A DNA stretch of 64,000 bases. Source: Ecdyonurus torrentis (Eukaryota > Arthropoda > Insecta > Ephemeroptera > Heptageniidae). Shown here one piece after another: positions 37,556 to 51,100 of this stretch (positions are counted from its first letter, which is position 1; each line of letters begins with the position of its first letter). Location of the stretch: positions 124,001 through 188,000 of the forward strand of contig CASGGR010000056.1 of NCBI GenBank assembly GCA_949318235.1, read 5' to 3'. A program made the translations under genes and the position numbers. The notes under the pieces were generated by a model that made no database searches, was not told the origin of the DNA, and saw only the letters and a list, made by a program, of their open reading frames with translations.

Positions 37556-39032
37556 TATGTCTTGGTTTGGCTACATGATGAGTGAAAACTAAAATTGTCA
37601 ATAACCCAAAAAGTATGCGTCGGAGCAAAAAAGTTCAAGACATCTTTTTTGTAGAGAATTGAAAAAGCTATGTTATGAGTAAAATTTGATGTCTGTAGCA
37701 TTATTAGTTTTTAAGAAATCAACAAAACTAGTTTTATTCGTGTAAAAAGTATAATTTTTATCATTCAATAACATTTGGTTCTTGAAATAGAAACTTTGTT
37801 TTATGACTTGGTTTGGCTACATGATGAGTGAAAACTAAAATTGTCAATAACTCAAAAAGTATGCGTCGAAGCAAAAAAGTTCACGACATCTTTTTTGTAG
37901 AGAATTGAAAAAGCTATGTTTTTAATCAAATTGGATGTCTGTAGCATTCTTAGTTTTTGAGAAATCATCAAAACTAGTTTTAATCGTGTAAAAAGTATGA
38001 TTTCTATCATTCAATAACATTTGGTTCTTGAAATAGAAACTTTGTTTCATGTCTTGGTTTGGCTACATGATGAGTGAAAACTAAAATTGTCAATAACTCA
38101 AAAAGTATGCGTCGAAGCAAAAAAGTTCACGACATCTTTTTTGTAGAGAATTGAAAAAAGCTATGTTTTTAATCAAATTGGATGTCTGTAGCATTCTTAG
38201 TATTTGAGAAATCATCAAAACTAGTTTTAATCGTGTAAAAAGTATGATTTTTATCATTCAATAACATTTGGTTCTTGAAATAGAAACTTTGTTTCAAGAC
38301 TTGGTTTGGCTACATGATGAGTGAAAACTAAAATTGTCAATAACCCAAAAAGTATGCGTCGGAGCAAAAAACTTCAAGACATCTTTTTTGTAGAGAATTA
38401 AAAAAGCTATGTTTTGAGTAAAATTTGATGTCTGTAGCATTCTTAGTTTTTGAGAAATCATCAAAACTAGTTTTATTCGTGTAAAAAGTATGATTTTTAT
38501 CATTCAATAACATTTGGTTCTTGAAATAGAAACTTTGTTTCATGACTTGGTTTGGCTACATGATGAGTGAAAACTAAAATTGTCAATAACCCAAAAAGTA
38601 TGCGTCGGAGCAAAAAACTTCAAGACATCTTTTTTGTAGAGAATTAAAAAAGCTATGTAATGAGTTAAATTTAGTGACTGTAGCATTCTTAGTTTTTAAG
38701 AAATCATCAAAACTAGTTTTATTCGTGTAAAAAGTATAATTTTTATCATTCAATAACATTGGTTCTTGAAATAGAAACTTTGTTTTATGACTTGGTTTGG
38801 CTACATGATGAGTGAAAACTAAAATTGTCAATAACTCAAAAAGTATGCGTCGAAGCAAAAAAGTTCACGACATCTTTTTTGTAGAGAATTGAAAAAAGCT
38901 ATGTTTTTAATCAAATTGGATGTCTGTAGCATTCTTAGTATTTAAGAAATCATCAAAACTAGTTTTATTCGTGTAAAAAGTATGATTTTTATCATTCAAT
39001 AACATTTGGTTCTTGAAATAGAAACTTTGTTT
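35991..39032. repeat. Higher-order repeat, 6-mer, 1,477 bp, about 2.06 copies
   Basis: Bases 35991-37555 match 37468-39032 at an offset of 1,477 (six monomers plus one base). The unit runs through a GTTATGAG/CATTATTAG monomer, a TTCT-loop monomer, an A6 monomer, a TTTCAAGAC-type monomer and the compensated pair. The same structure recurs 6,892 bp later at 42883-45924, and in the second 43-mer copy. Confidence 0.84.
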
Positions 39033-41006
39033 CATGACTTGGTTTGGCTACATGATGAGTGAAAACTAAAATTGTCAATAACCCAAAAAGTATGCGTCGG
39101 AGCAAAAAAGTTCAAGACATCTTTTTTGTAGAGAATTGAAAAAGCTATGTAATGAGTCAAATTTAGTGACTGTAGTATTCTTAGTTTTTAAGAAATCATC
39201 AAAACTAGTTTTAATCGTGTAAAAAGTATGATTTTTATCATTCAATAACATTTGGTTCTTGAAATAGAAACTTTGTTTCATGACTAGGTTTGGCTACATG
39301 ATGAGTGAAAACTAAAATTGTCAATAACCCAAAAAGTATGCGTCGGAGCAAAAAAGTTTAAGATTTCTTTTTTGTAGAGAATTAAAAAAGCTATGTTTTG
39401 AGTTTAATTTGATGTCTGTAGCATTCTTAGTTTTTGAGAAATCATCAAAACTAGTTTTATTCGTGTAAAAAGTATGATTTTTATCATTCAATAACATTTG
39501 GTTCTTGAAATAGAAACTTTGTTTCATGACTTGGTTTGGCTACATGATGAGTGAAAACTAAAATTGTCAATAACCCAAAAAGTATGCGTCGGAGCAAAAA
39601 AGTTCAAGACATCTTTTTTGTAGACAATTGAAGAAGCTATGTTTTGGGTCAAATTTGATGTCTGTAGCATTCTTAGTTTTTGAGAAATCATCAAAACTAG
39701 TTTTATTCGTGTAAAAAGTATGATTTTTATCATTCAATAACATTTGGTTCTTGAAATAGAAACTTTGTTTCATGACTTGGTTTGGCTACATGATGAGTGA
39801 AAACTAAAATTGTCAATAACTCAAAAAGTATGCGTCGAAGCAAAAAAGTTCAAGACATCTTTTTTGTAGAGAATTGAAAAAGCTATGTTTTGAGTAAAAT
39901 TTGATGTCTGTAGCATTCTTAGTTTTTGAGAAATCATCAAAACTAGTTTTATTCGTGTAAAAAGTATGATTTTTATCATTCAATAACATTTGGTTCTTGA
40001 AATAGAAACTTTGTTTCATGACTTGGTTTGGCTACATGATGAGTGAAAACTAAAATTGTCAATAACCCAAAAAGTATGCGTCGGAGCAAAAAACTTCAAG
40101 ACATCTTTTTTGTAGAGAATTAAAAAAGCTATGTAATGAGTTAAATTTAGTGACTGTAGCATTCTTAGTTTTTAAGAAATCATCAAAACTAGTTTTATTC
40201 GTGTAAAAAGTATAATTTTTATCATTCAATAACATTGGTTCTTGAAATAGAAACTTTGTTTTATGACTTGGTTTGGCTACATGATGAGTGAAAACTAAAA
40301 TTGTCAATAACTCAAAAAGTATGCGTCGAAGCAAAAAAGTTCACGACATCTTTTTTGTAGAGAATTGAAAAAAGCTATGTTTTTAATCAAATTGGATGTC
40401 TGTAGCATTCTTAGTATTTAAGAAATCATCAAAACTAGTTTTATTCGTGTAAAAAGTATGATTTTTATCATTCAATAACATTTGGTTCTTGAAATAGAAA
40501 CTTTGTTTCATGACTTGGTTTGGCTACATGATGAGTGAAAACTAAAATTGTCAATAACCCAAAAAGTATGCGTCGGAGCAAAAAAGTTCAAGACATCTTT
40601 TTTGTAGAGAATTGAAAAAGCTATGTAATGAGTCAAATTTAGTGACTGTAGTATTCTTAGTTTTTAAGAAATCATCAAAACTAGTTTTAATCGTGTAAAA
40701 AGTATGATTTTTATCATTCAATAACATTTGGTTCTTGAAATAGAAACTTTGTTTCATGACTAGGTTTGGCTACATGATGAGTGAAAACTAAAATTGTCAA
40801 TAACTCAAAAAGTATGCGTCGAAGCAAAAAAGTTCACGACATCTTTTTTGTAGAGAATTGAAAAAAGCTATGTTTTTAATCAAATTGGATGTCTGTAGCA
40901 TTCTTAGTATTTAAGAAATCATCAAAACTAGTTTTATTCGTGTAAAAAGTATGATTTTTATCATTCAATAACATTTGGTTCTTGAAATAGAAACTTTGTT
41001 TCATGA

Positions 41007-44000
41007 CTTGGTTTGGCTACATGATGAGTGAAAACTAAAATTGTCAATAACCCAAAAAGTATGCGTCGGAGCAAAAAAGTTCAAGACATCTTTTTTGTAG
41101 AGAATTGAAAAAGCTATGTTATGAGTAAAATTTGATGTCTGTAGCATTATTAGTTTTTAAGAAATCAACAAAACTAGTTTTATTCGTGTAAAAAGTATAA
41201 TTTTTATCATTCAATAACATTTGGTTCTTGAAATAGAAACTTTGTTTTATGACTTGGTTTGGCTACATGATGAGTGAAAACTAAAATTGTCAATAACTCA
41301 AAAAGTATGCGTCGAAGCAAAAAAGTTCACGACATCTTTTTTGTAGAGAATTGAAAAAGCTATGTTTTTAATCAAATTGGATGTCTGTAGCATTCTTAGT
41401 TTTTGAGAAATCATCAAAACTAGTTTTAATCGTGTAAAAAGTATGATTTCTATCATTCAATAACATTTGGTTCTTGAAATAGAAACTTTGTTTCATGTCT
41501 TGGTTTGGCTACATGATGAGTGAAAACTAAAATTGTCAATAACTCAAAAAGTATGCGTCGAAGCAAAAAAGTTCACGACATCTTTTTTGTAGAGAATTGA
41601 AAAAAGCTATGTTTTTAATCAAATTGGATGTCTGTAGCATTCTTAGTATTTGAGAAATCATCAAAACTAGTTTTAATCGTGTAAAAAGTATGATTTTTAT
41701 CATTCAATAACATTTGGTTCTTGAAATAGAAACTTTGTTTCAAGACTTGGTTTGGCTACATGATGAGTGAAAACTAAAATTGTCAATAACCCAAAAAGTA
41801 TGCGTCGGAGCAAAAAACTTCAAGACATCTTTTTTGTAGAGAATTAAAAAAGCTATGTTTTGAGTAAAATTTGATGTCTGTAGCATTCTTAGTTTTTGAG
41901 AAATCATCAAAACTAGTTTTATTCGTGTAAAAAGTATGATTTTTATCATTCAATAACATTTGGTTCTTGAAATAGAAACTTTGTTTCATGACTTGGTTTG
42001 GCTACATGATGAGTGAAAACTAAAATTGTCAATAACCCAAAAAGTATGCGTCGGAGCAAAAAACTTCAAGACATCTTTTTTGTAGAGAATTAAAAAAGCT
42101 ATGTAATGAGTTAAATTTAGTGACTGTAGCATTCTTAGTTTTTAAGAAATCATCAAAACTAGTTTTATTCGTGTAAAAAGTATAATTTTTATCATTCAAT
42201 AACATTGGTTCTTGAAATAGAAACTTTGTTTTATGACTTGGTTTGGCTACATGATGAGTGAAAACTAAAATTGTCAATAACTCAAAAAGTATGCGTCGAA
42301 GCAAAAAAGTTCACGACATCTTTTTTGTAGAGAATTGAAAAAAGCTATGTTTTTAATCAAATTGGATGTCTGTAGCATTCTTAGTATTTAAGAAATCATC
42401 AAAACTAGTTTTATTCGTGTAAAAAGTATGATTTTTATCATTCAATAACATTTGGTTCTTGAAATAGAAACTTTGTTTTATGTCTTGGTTTGGCTACATG
42501 ATGAGTGAAAACTAAAATTGTCAATAACCCAAAAAGTATGCGTCGGAGCAAAAAAGTTCAAGACATCTTTTTTGTAGAGAATTGAAGAAGCTATGTTTTG
42601 GGTCAAATTTGATGTCTGTAGCATTCTTAGTTTTTGAGAAATCATCAAAACTAGTTTTATTCGTGTAAAAAGTATGATTTTTATCATTCAATAACATTTG
42701 GTTCTTGAAATAGAAACTTTGTTTCATGACTTGGTTTGGCTACATGATGAGTGAAAACTAAAATTGTCAATAACTCAAAAAGTATGCGTCGAAGCAAAAA
42801 AGTTCAAGACATCTTTTTTGTAGAGAATTGAAAAAGCTATGTTTTGAGTAAAATTTGATGTCTGTAGCATTCTTAGTTTTTGAGAAATCATCAAAACTAG
42901 TTTTATTCGTGTAAAAAGTATGATTTTTATCATTCAATAACATTTGGTTCTTGAAATAGAAACTTTGTTTTATGTCTTGGTTTGGCTACATGATGAGTGA
43001 AAACTAAAATTGTCAATAACCCAAAAAGTATGCGTCGGAGCAAAAAAGTTCAAGACATCTTTTTTGTAGAGAATTGAAAAAGCTATGTTATGAGTAAAAT
43101 TTGATGTCTGTAGCATTATTAGTTTTTAAGAAATCAACAAAACTAGTTTTATTCGTGTAAAAAGTATAATTTTTATCATTCAATAACATTTGGTTCTTGA
43201 AATAGAAACTTTGTTTTATGACTTGGTTTGGCTACATGATGAGTGAAAACTAAAATTGTCAATAACTCAAAAAGTATGCGTCGAAGCAAAAAAGTTCACG
43301 ACATCTTTTTTGTAGAGAATTGAAAAAGCTATGTTTTTAATCAAATTGGATGTCTGTAGCATTCTTAGTTTTTGAGAAATCATCAAAACTAGTTTTAATC
43401 GTGTAAAAAGTATGATTTCTATCATTCAATAACATTTGGTTCTTGAAATAGAAACTTTGTTTCATGTCTTGGTTTGGCTACATGATGAGTGAAAACTAAA
43501 ATTGTCAATAACTCAAAAAGTATGCGTCGAAGCAAAAAAGTTCACGACATCTTTTTTGTAGAGAATTGAAAAAAGCTATGTTTTTAATCAAATTGGATGT
43601 CTGTAGCATTCTTAGTATTTGAGAAATCATCAAAACTAGTTTTAATCGTGTAAAAAGTATGATTTTTATCATTCAATAACATTTGGTTCTTGAAATAGAA
43701 ACTTTGTTTCAAGACTTGGTTTGGCTACATGATGAGTGAAAACTAAAATTGTCAATAACCCAAAAAGTATGCGTCGGAGCAAAAAACTTCAAGACATCTT
43801 TTTTGTAGAGAATTAAAAAAGCTATGTTTTGAGTAAAATTTGATGTCTGTAGCATTCTTAGTTTTTGAGAAATCATCAAAACTAGTTTTATTCGTGTAAA
43901 AAGTATGATTTTTATCATTCAATAACATTTGGTTCTTGAAATAGAAACTTTGTTTCATGACTTGGTTTGGCTACATGATGAGTGAAAACTAAAATTGTCA

Positions 44001-44555
44001 ATAACCCAAAAAGTATGCGTCGGAGCAAAAAACTTCAAGACATCTTTTTTGTAGAGAATTAAAAAAGCTATGTAATGAGTTAAATTTAGTGACTGTAGCA
44101 TTCTTAGTTTTTAAGAAATCATCAAAACTAGTTTTATTCGTGTAAAAAGTATAATTTTTATCATTCAATAACATTGGTTCTTGAAATAGAAACTTTGTTT
44201 TATGACTTGGTTTGGCTACATGATGAGTGAAAACTAAAATTGTCAATAACTCAAAAAGTATGCGTCGAAGCAAAAAAGTTCACGACATCTTTTTTGTAGA
44301 GAATTGAAAAAAGCTATGTTTTTAATCAAATTGGATGTCTGTAGCATTCTTAGTATTTAAGAAATCATCAAAACTAGTTTTATTCGTGTAAAAAGTATGA
44401 TTTTTATCATTCAATAACATTTGGTTCTTGAAATAGAAACTTTGTTTTATGTCTTGGTTTGGCTACATGATGAGTGAAAACTAAAATTGTCAATAACCCA
44501 AAAAGTATGCGTCGGAGCAAAAAAGTTCAAGACATCTTTTTTGTAGAGAATTGAA
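41007..44555. repeat. Higher-order repeat, 8-mer, 1,969 bp, about 1.8 copies (nested)
   Basis: Bases 41007-42586 match 42976-44555 at an offset of 1,969 (eight monomers plus one base). Limits are A/T at 41006 versus 42975 and G/A at 42587 versus 44556. It lies inside the 43-mer unit and is therefore present again about 10.6 kb downstream. Confidence 0.82.
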
Positions 44556-45924
44556 AAAGCTATGTTATGAGTAAAATTTGATGTCTGTAGCATTATTAGT
44601 TTTTAAGAAATCAACAAAACTAGTTTTATTCGTGTAAAAAGTATAATTTTTATCATTCAATAACATTTGGTTCTTGAAATAGAAACTTTGTTTTATGACT
44701 TGGTTTGGCTACATGATGAGTGAAAACTAAAATTGTCAATAACTCAAAAAGTATGCGTCGAAGCAAAAAAGTTCACGACATCTTTTTTGTAGAGAATTGA
44801 AAAAGCTATGTTTTTAATCAAATTGGATGTCTGTAGCATTCTTAGTTTTTGAGAAATCATCAAAACTAGTTTTAATCGTGTAAAAAGTATGATTTCTATC
44901 ATTCAATAACATTTGGTTCTTGAAATAGAAACTTTGTTTCATGTCTTGGTTTGGCTACATGATGAGTGAAAACTAAAATTGTCAATAACTCAAAAAGTAT
45001 GCGTCGAAGCAAAAAAGTTCACGACATCTTTTTTGTAGAGAATTGAAAAAAGCTATGTTTTTAATCAAATTGGATGTCTGTAGCATTCTTAGTATTTGAG
45101 AAATCATCAAAACTAGTTTTAATCGTGTAAAAAGTATGATTTTTATCATTCAATAACATTTGGTTCTTGAAATAGAAACTTTGTTTCAAGACTTGGTTTG
45201 GCTACATGATGAGTGAAAACTAAAATTGTCAATAACCCAAAAAGTATGCGTCGGAGCAAAAAACTTCAAGACATCTTTTTTGTAGAGAATTAAAAAAGCT
45301 ATGTTTTGAGTAAAATTTGATGTCTGTAGCATTCTTAGTTTTTGAGAAATCATCAAAACTAGTTTTATTCGTGTAAAAAGTATGATTTTTATCATTCAAT
45401 AACATTTGGTTCTTGAAATAGAAACTTTGTTTCATGACTTGGTTTGGCTACATGATGAGTGAAAACTAAAATTGTCAATAACCCAAAAAGTATGCGTCGG
45501 AGCAAAAAACTTCAAGACATCTTTTTTGTAGAGAATTAAAAAAGCTATGTAATGAGTTAAATTTAGTGACTGTAGCATTCTTAGTTTTTAAGAAATCATC
45601 AAAACTAGTTTTATTCGTGTAAAAAGTATAATTTTTATCATTCAATAACATTGGTTCTTGAAATAGAAACTTTGTTTTATGACTTGGTTTGGCTACATGA
45701 TGAGTGAAAACTAAAATTGTCAATAACTCAAAAAGTATGCGTCGAAGCAAAAAAGTTCACGACATCTTTTTTGTAGAGAATTGAAAAAAGCTATGTTTTT
45801 AATCAAATTGGATGTCTGTAGCATTCTTAGTATTTAAGAAATCATCAAAACTAGTTTTATTCGTGTAAAAAGTATGATTTTTATCATTCAATAACATTTG
45901 GTTCTTGAAATAGAAACTTTGTTT
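42883..45924. repeat. Higher-order repeat, 6-mer, 1,477 bp, about 2.06 copies (nested)
   Basis: Bases 42883-44447 match 44360-45924 at an offset of 1,477. The limits fall at the same monomer sites as in the 6-mer at 35991-39032, which lies 6,892 bp upstream. The two are probably one event later copied as part of a larger segment. Another copy follows near 53.5-56.5 kb. Confidence 0.82.
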
Positions 45925-46516
45925 CATGACTTGGTTTGGCTACATGATGAGTGAAAACTAAAATTGTCAATAACCCAAAAAGTATGCGTCGGAGCAAAAA
46001 AGTTCAAGACATCTTTTTTGTAGAGAATTGAAAAAGCTATGTAATGAGTCAAATTTAGTGACTGTAGTATTCTTAGTTTTTAAGAAATCATCAAAACTAG
46101 TTTTAATCGTGTAAAAAGTATGATTTTTATCATTCAATAACATTTGGTTCTTGAAATAGAAACTTTGTTTCATGACTAGGTTTGGCTACATGATGAGTGA
46201 AAACTAAAATTGTCAATAACCCAAAAAGTATGCGTCGGAGCAAAAAAGTTTAAGATTTCTTTTTTGTAGAGAATTAAAAAAGCTATGTTTTGAGTTTAAT
46301 TTGATGTCTGTAGCATTCTTAGTTTTTGAGAAATCATCAAAACTAGTTTTATTCGTGTAAAAAGTATGATTTTTATCATTCAATAACATTTGGTTCTTGA
46401 AATAGAAACTTTGTTTCATGACTTGGTTTGGCTACATGATGAGTGAAAACTAAAATTGTCAATAACCCAAAAAGTATGCGTCGGAGCAAAAAAGTTCAAG
46501 ACATCTTTTTTGTAGA

Positions 46517-48145
46517 GAATTGAAAAAGCTATGTTATGAGTAAAATTTGATGTCTGTAGCATTATTAGTTTTTAAGAAATCAACAAAACTAGTTTTATTC
46601 GTGTAAAAAGTATAATTTTTATCATTCAATAACATTTGGTTCTTGAAATAGAAACTTTGTTTTATGACTTGGTTTGGCTACATGATGAGTGAAAACTAAA
46701 ATTGTCAATAACTCAAAAAGTATGCGTCGAAGCAAAAAAGTTCACGACATCTTTTTTGTAGAGAATTGAAAAAGCTATGTTTTTAATCAAATTGGATGTC
46801 TGTAGCATTCTTAGTTTTTGAGAAATCATCAAAACTAGTTTTAATCGTGTAAAAAGTATGATTTCTATCATTCAATAACATTTGGTTCTTGAAATAGAAA
46901 CTTTGTTTCATGTCTTGGTTTGGCTACATGATGAGTGAAAACTAAAATTGTCAATAACTCAAAAAGTATGCGTCGAAGCAAAAAAGTTCACGACATCTTT
47001 TTTGTAGAGAATTGAAAAAAGCTATGTTTTTAATCAAATTGGATGTCTGTAGCATTCTTAGTATTTGAGAAATCATCAAAACTAGTTTTAATCGTGTAAA
47101 AAGTATGATTTTTATCATTCAATAACATTTGGTTCTTGAAATAGAAACTTTGTTTCAAGACTTGGTTTGGCTACATGATGAGTGAAAACTAAAATTGTCA
47201 ATAACCCAAAAAGTATGCGTCGGAGCAAAAAACTTCAAGACATCTTTTTTGTAGAGAATTAAAAAAGCTATGTTTTGAGTAAAATTTGATGTCTGTAGCA
47301 TTCTTAGTTTTTGAGAAATCATCAAAACTAGTTTTATTCGTGTAAAAAGTATGATTTTTATCATTCAATAACATTTGGTTCTTGAAATAGAAACTTTGTT
47401 TCATGACTTGGTTTGGCTACATGATGAGTGAAAACTAAAATTGTCAATAACTCAAAAAGTATGCGTCGAAGCAAAAAAGTTCACGACATCTTTTTTGTAG
47501 AGAATTGAAAAAAGCTATGTTTTTAATCAAATTGGATGTCTGTAGCATTCTTAGTATTTAAGAAATCATCAAAACTAGTTTTATTCGTGTAAAAAGTATG
47601 ATTTTTATCATTCAATAACATTTGGTTCTTGAAATAGAAACTTTGTTTCATGACTTGGTTTGGCTACATGATGAGTGAAAACTAAAATTGTCAATAACCC
47701 AAAAAGTATGCGTCGGAGCAAAAAAGTTCAAGACATCTTTTTTGTAGAGAATTGAAAAAGCTATGTAATGAGTCAAATTTAGTGACTGTAGTATTCTTAG
47801 TTTTTAAGAAATCATCAAAACTAGTTTTAATCGTGTAAAAAGTATGATTTTTATCATTCAATAACATTTGGTTCTTGAAATAGAAACTTTGTTTCATGAC
47901 TAGGTTTGGCTACATGATGAGTGAAAACTAAAATTGTCAATAACCCAAAAAGTATGCGTCGGAGCAAAAAAGTTTAAGATTTCTTTTTTGTAGAGAATTA
48001 AAAAAGCTATGTTTTGAGTTTAATTTGATGTCTGTAGCATTCTTAGTTTTTGAGAAATCATCAAAACTAGTTTTATTCGTGTAAAAAGTATGATTTTTAT
48101 CATTCAATAACATTTGGTTCTTGAAATAGAAACTTTGTTTCATGA
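46517..48145. repeat. Part of the 43-mer present only once
   Basis: This 1.6-kb stretch completes the first 43-mer unit but is absent after the second, where a 13-mer begins instead. It is ordinary satellite with two unpaired 247-bp monomers (near 47.0 and 47.5 kb) and a TTTCAAGAC-type monomer. Here that monomer is followed directly by an A6 monomer, without the usual 245-bp partner. This suggests a local deletion or an unequal exchange that removed it. Confidence 0.72.
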
Positions 48146-51100
48146 CTTGGTTTGGCTACATGATGAGTGAAAACTAAAATTGTCAATAACCCAAAAAGTA
48201 TGCGTCGGAGCAAAAAAGTTCAAGACATCTTTTTTGTAGAGAATTGAAAAAGCTATGTTATGAGTAAAATTTGATGTCTGTAGCATTATTAGTTTTTAAG
48301 AAATCAACAAAACTAGTTTTATTCGTGTAAAAAGTATAATTTTTATCATTCAATAACATTTGGTTCTTGAAATAGAAACTTTGTTTTATGACTTGGTTTG
48401 GCTACATGATGAGTGAAAACTAAAATTGTCAATAACTCAAAAAGTATGCGTCGAAGCAAAAAAGTTCACGACATCTTTTTTGTAGAGAATTGAAAAAGCT
48501 ATGTTTTTAATCAAATTGGATGTCTGTAGCATTCTTAGTTTTTGAGAAATCATCAAAACTAGTTTTAATCGTGTAAAAAGTATGATTTCTATCATTCAAT
48601 AACATTTGGTTCTTGAAATAGAAACTTTGTTTCATGTCTTGGTTTGGCTACATGATGAGTGAAAACTAAAATTGTCAATAACTCAAAAAGTATGCGTCGA
48701 AGCAAAAAAGTTCACGACATCTTTTTTGTAGAGAATTGAAAAAAGCTATGTTTTTAATCAAATTGGATGTCTGTAGCATTCTTAGTATTTGAGAAATCAT
48801 CAAAACTAGTTTTAATCGTGTAAAAAGTATGATTTTTATCATTCAATAACATTTGGTTCTTGAAATAGAAACTTTGTTTCAAGACTTGGTTTGGCTACAT
48901 GATGAGTGAAAACTAAAATTGTCAATAACCCAAAAAGTATGCGTCGGAGCAAAAAACTTCAAGACATCTTTTTTGTAGAGAATTAAAAAAGCTATGTTTT
49001 GAGTAAAATTTGATGTCTGTAGCATTCTTAGTTTTTGAGAAATCATCAAAACTAGTTTTATTCGTGTAAAAAGTATGATTTTTATCATTCAATAACATTT
49101 GGTTCTTGAAATAGAAACTTTGTTTCATGACTTGGTTTGGCTACATGATGAGTGAAAACTAAAATTGTCAATAACCCAAAAAGTATGCGTCGGAGCAAAA
49201 AACTTCAAGACATCTTTTTTGTAGAGAATTAAAAAAGCTATGTAATGAGTTAAATTTAGTGACTGTAGCATTCTTAGTTTTTAAGAAATCATCAAAACTA
49301 GTTTTATTCGTGTAAAAAGTATAATTTTTATCATTCAATAACATTGGTTCTTGAAATAGAAACTTTGTTTTATGACTTGGTTTGGCTACATGATGAGTGA
49401 AAACTAAAATTGTCAATAACTCAAAAAGTATGCGTCGAAGCAAAAAAGTTCACGACATCTTTTTTGTAGAGAATTGAAAAAAGCTATGTTTTTAATCAAA
49501 TTGGATGTCTGTAGCATTCTTAGTATTTAAGAAATCATCAAAACTAGTTTTATTCGTGTAAAAAGTATGATTTTTATCATTCAATAACATTTGGTTCTTG
49601 AAATAGAAACTTTGTTTCATGACTTGGTTTGGCTACATGATGAGTGAAAACTAAAATTGTCAATAACCCAAAAAGTATGCGTCGGAGCAAAAAAGTTCAA
49701 GACATCTTTTTTGTAGAGAATTGAAAAAGCTATGTAATGAGTCAAATTTAGTGACTGTAGTATTCTTAGTTTTTAAGAAATCATCAAAACTAGTTTTAAT
49801 CGTGTAAAAAGTATGATTTTTATCATTCAATAACATTTGGTTCTTGAAATAGAAACTTTGTTTCATGACTAGGTTTGGCTACATGATGAGTGAAAACTAA
49901 AATTGTCAATAACCCAAAAAGTATGCGTCGGAGCAAAAAAGTTTAAGATTTCTTTTTTGTAGAGAATTAAAAAAGCTATGTTTTGAGTTTAATTTGATGT
50001 CTGTAGCATTCTTAGTTTTTGAGAAATCATCAAAACTAGTTTTATTCGTGTAAAAAGTATGATTTTTATCATTCAATAACATTTGGTTCTTGAAATAGAA
50101 ACTTTGTTTCATGACTTGGTTTGGCTACATGATGAGTGAAAACTAAAATTGTCAATAACCCAAAAAGTATGCGTCGGAGCAAAAAAGTTCAAGACATCTT
50201 TTTTGTAGACAATTGAAGAAGCTATGTTTTGGGTCAAATTTGATGTCTGTAGCATTCTTAGTTTTTGAGAAATCATCAAAACTAGTTTTATTCGTGTAAA
50301 AAGTATGATTTTTATCATTCAATAACATTTGGTTCTTGAAATAGAAACTTTGTTTCATGACTTGGTTTGGCTACATGATGAGTGAAAACTAAAATTGTCA
50401 ATAACTCAAAAAGTATGCGTCGAAGCAAAAAAGTTCAAGACATCTTTTTTGTAGAGAATTGAAAAAGCTATGTTTTGAGTAAAATTTGATGTCTGTAGCA
50501 TTCTTAGTTTTTGAGAAATCATCAAAACTAGTTTTATTCGTGTAAAAAGTATGATTTTTATCATTCAATAACATTTGGTTCTTGAAATAGAAACTTTGTT
50601 TCATGACTTGGTTTGGCTACATGATGAGTGAAAACTAAAATTGTCAATAACCCAAAAAGTATGCGTCGGAGCAAAAAACTTCAAGACATCTTTTTTGTAG
50701 AGAATTAAAAAAGCTATGTAATGAGTTAAATTTAGTGACTGTAGCATTCTTAGTTTTTAAGAAATCATCAAAACTAGTTTTATTCGTGTAAAAAGTATAA
50801 TTTTTATCATTCAATAACATTGGTTCTTGAAATAGAAACTTTGTTTTATGACTTGGTTTGGCTACATGATGAGTGAAAACTAAAATTGTCAATAACTCAA
50901 AAAGTATGCGTCGAAGCAAAAAAGTTCACGACATCTTTTTTGTAGAGAATTGAAAAAAGCTATGTTTTTAATCAAATTGGATGTCTGTAGCATTCTTAGT
51001 ATTTAAGAAATCATCAAAACTAGTTTTATTCGTGTAAAAAGTATGATTTTTATCATTCAATAACATTTGGTTCTTGAAATAGAAACTTTGTTTCATGACT

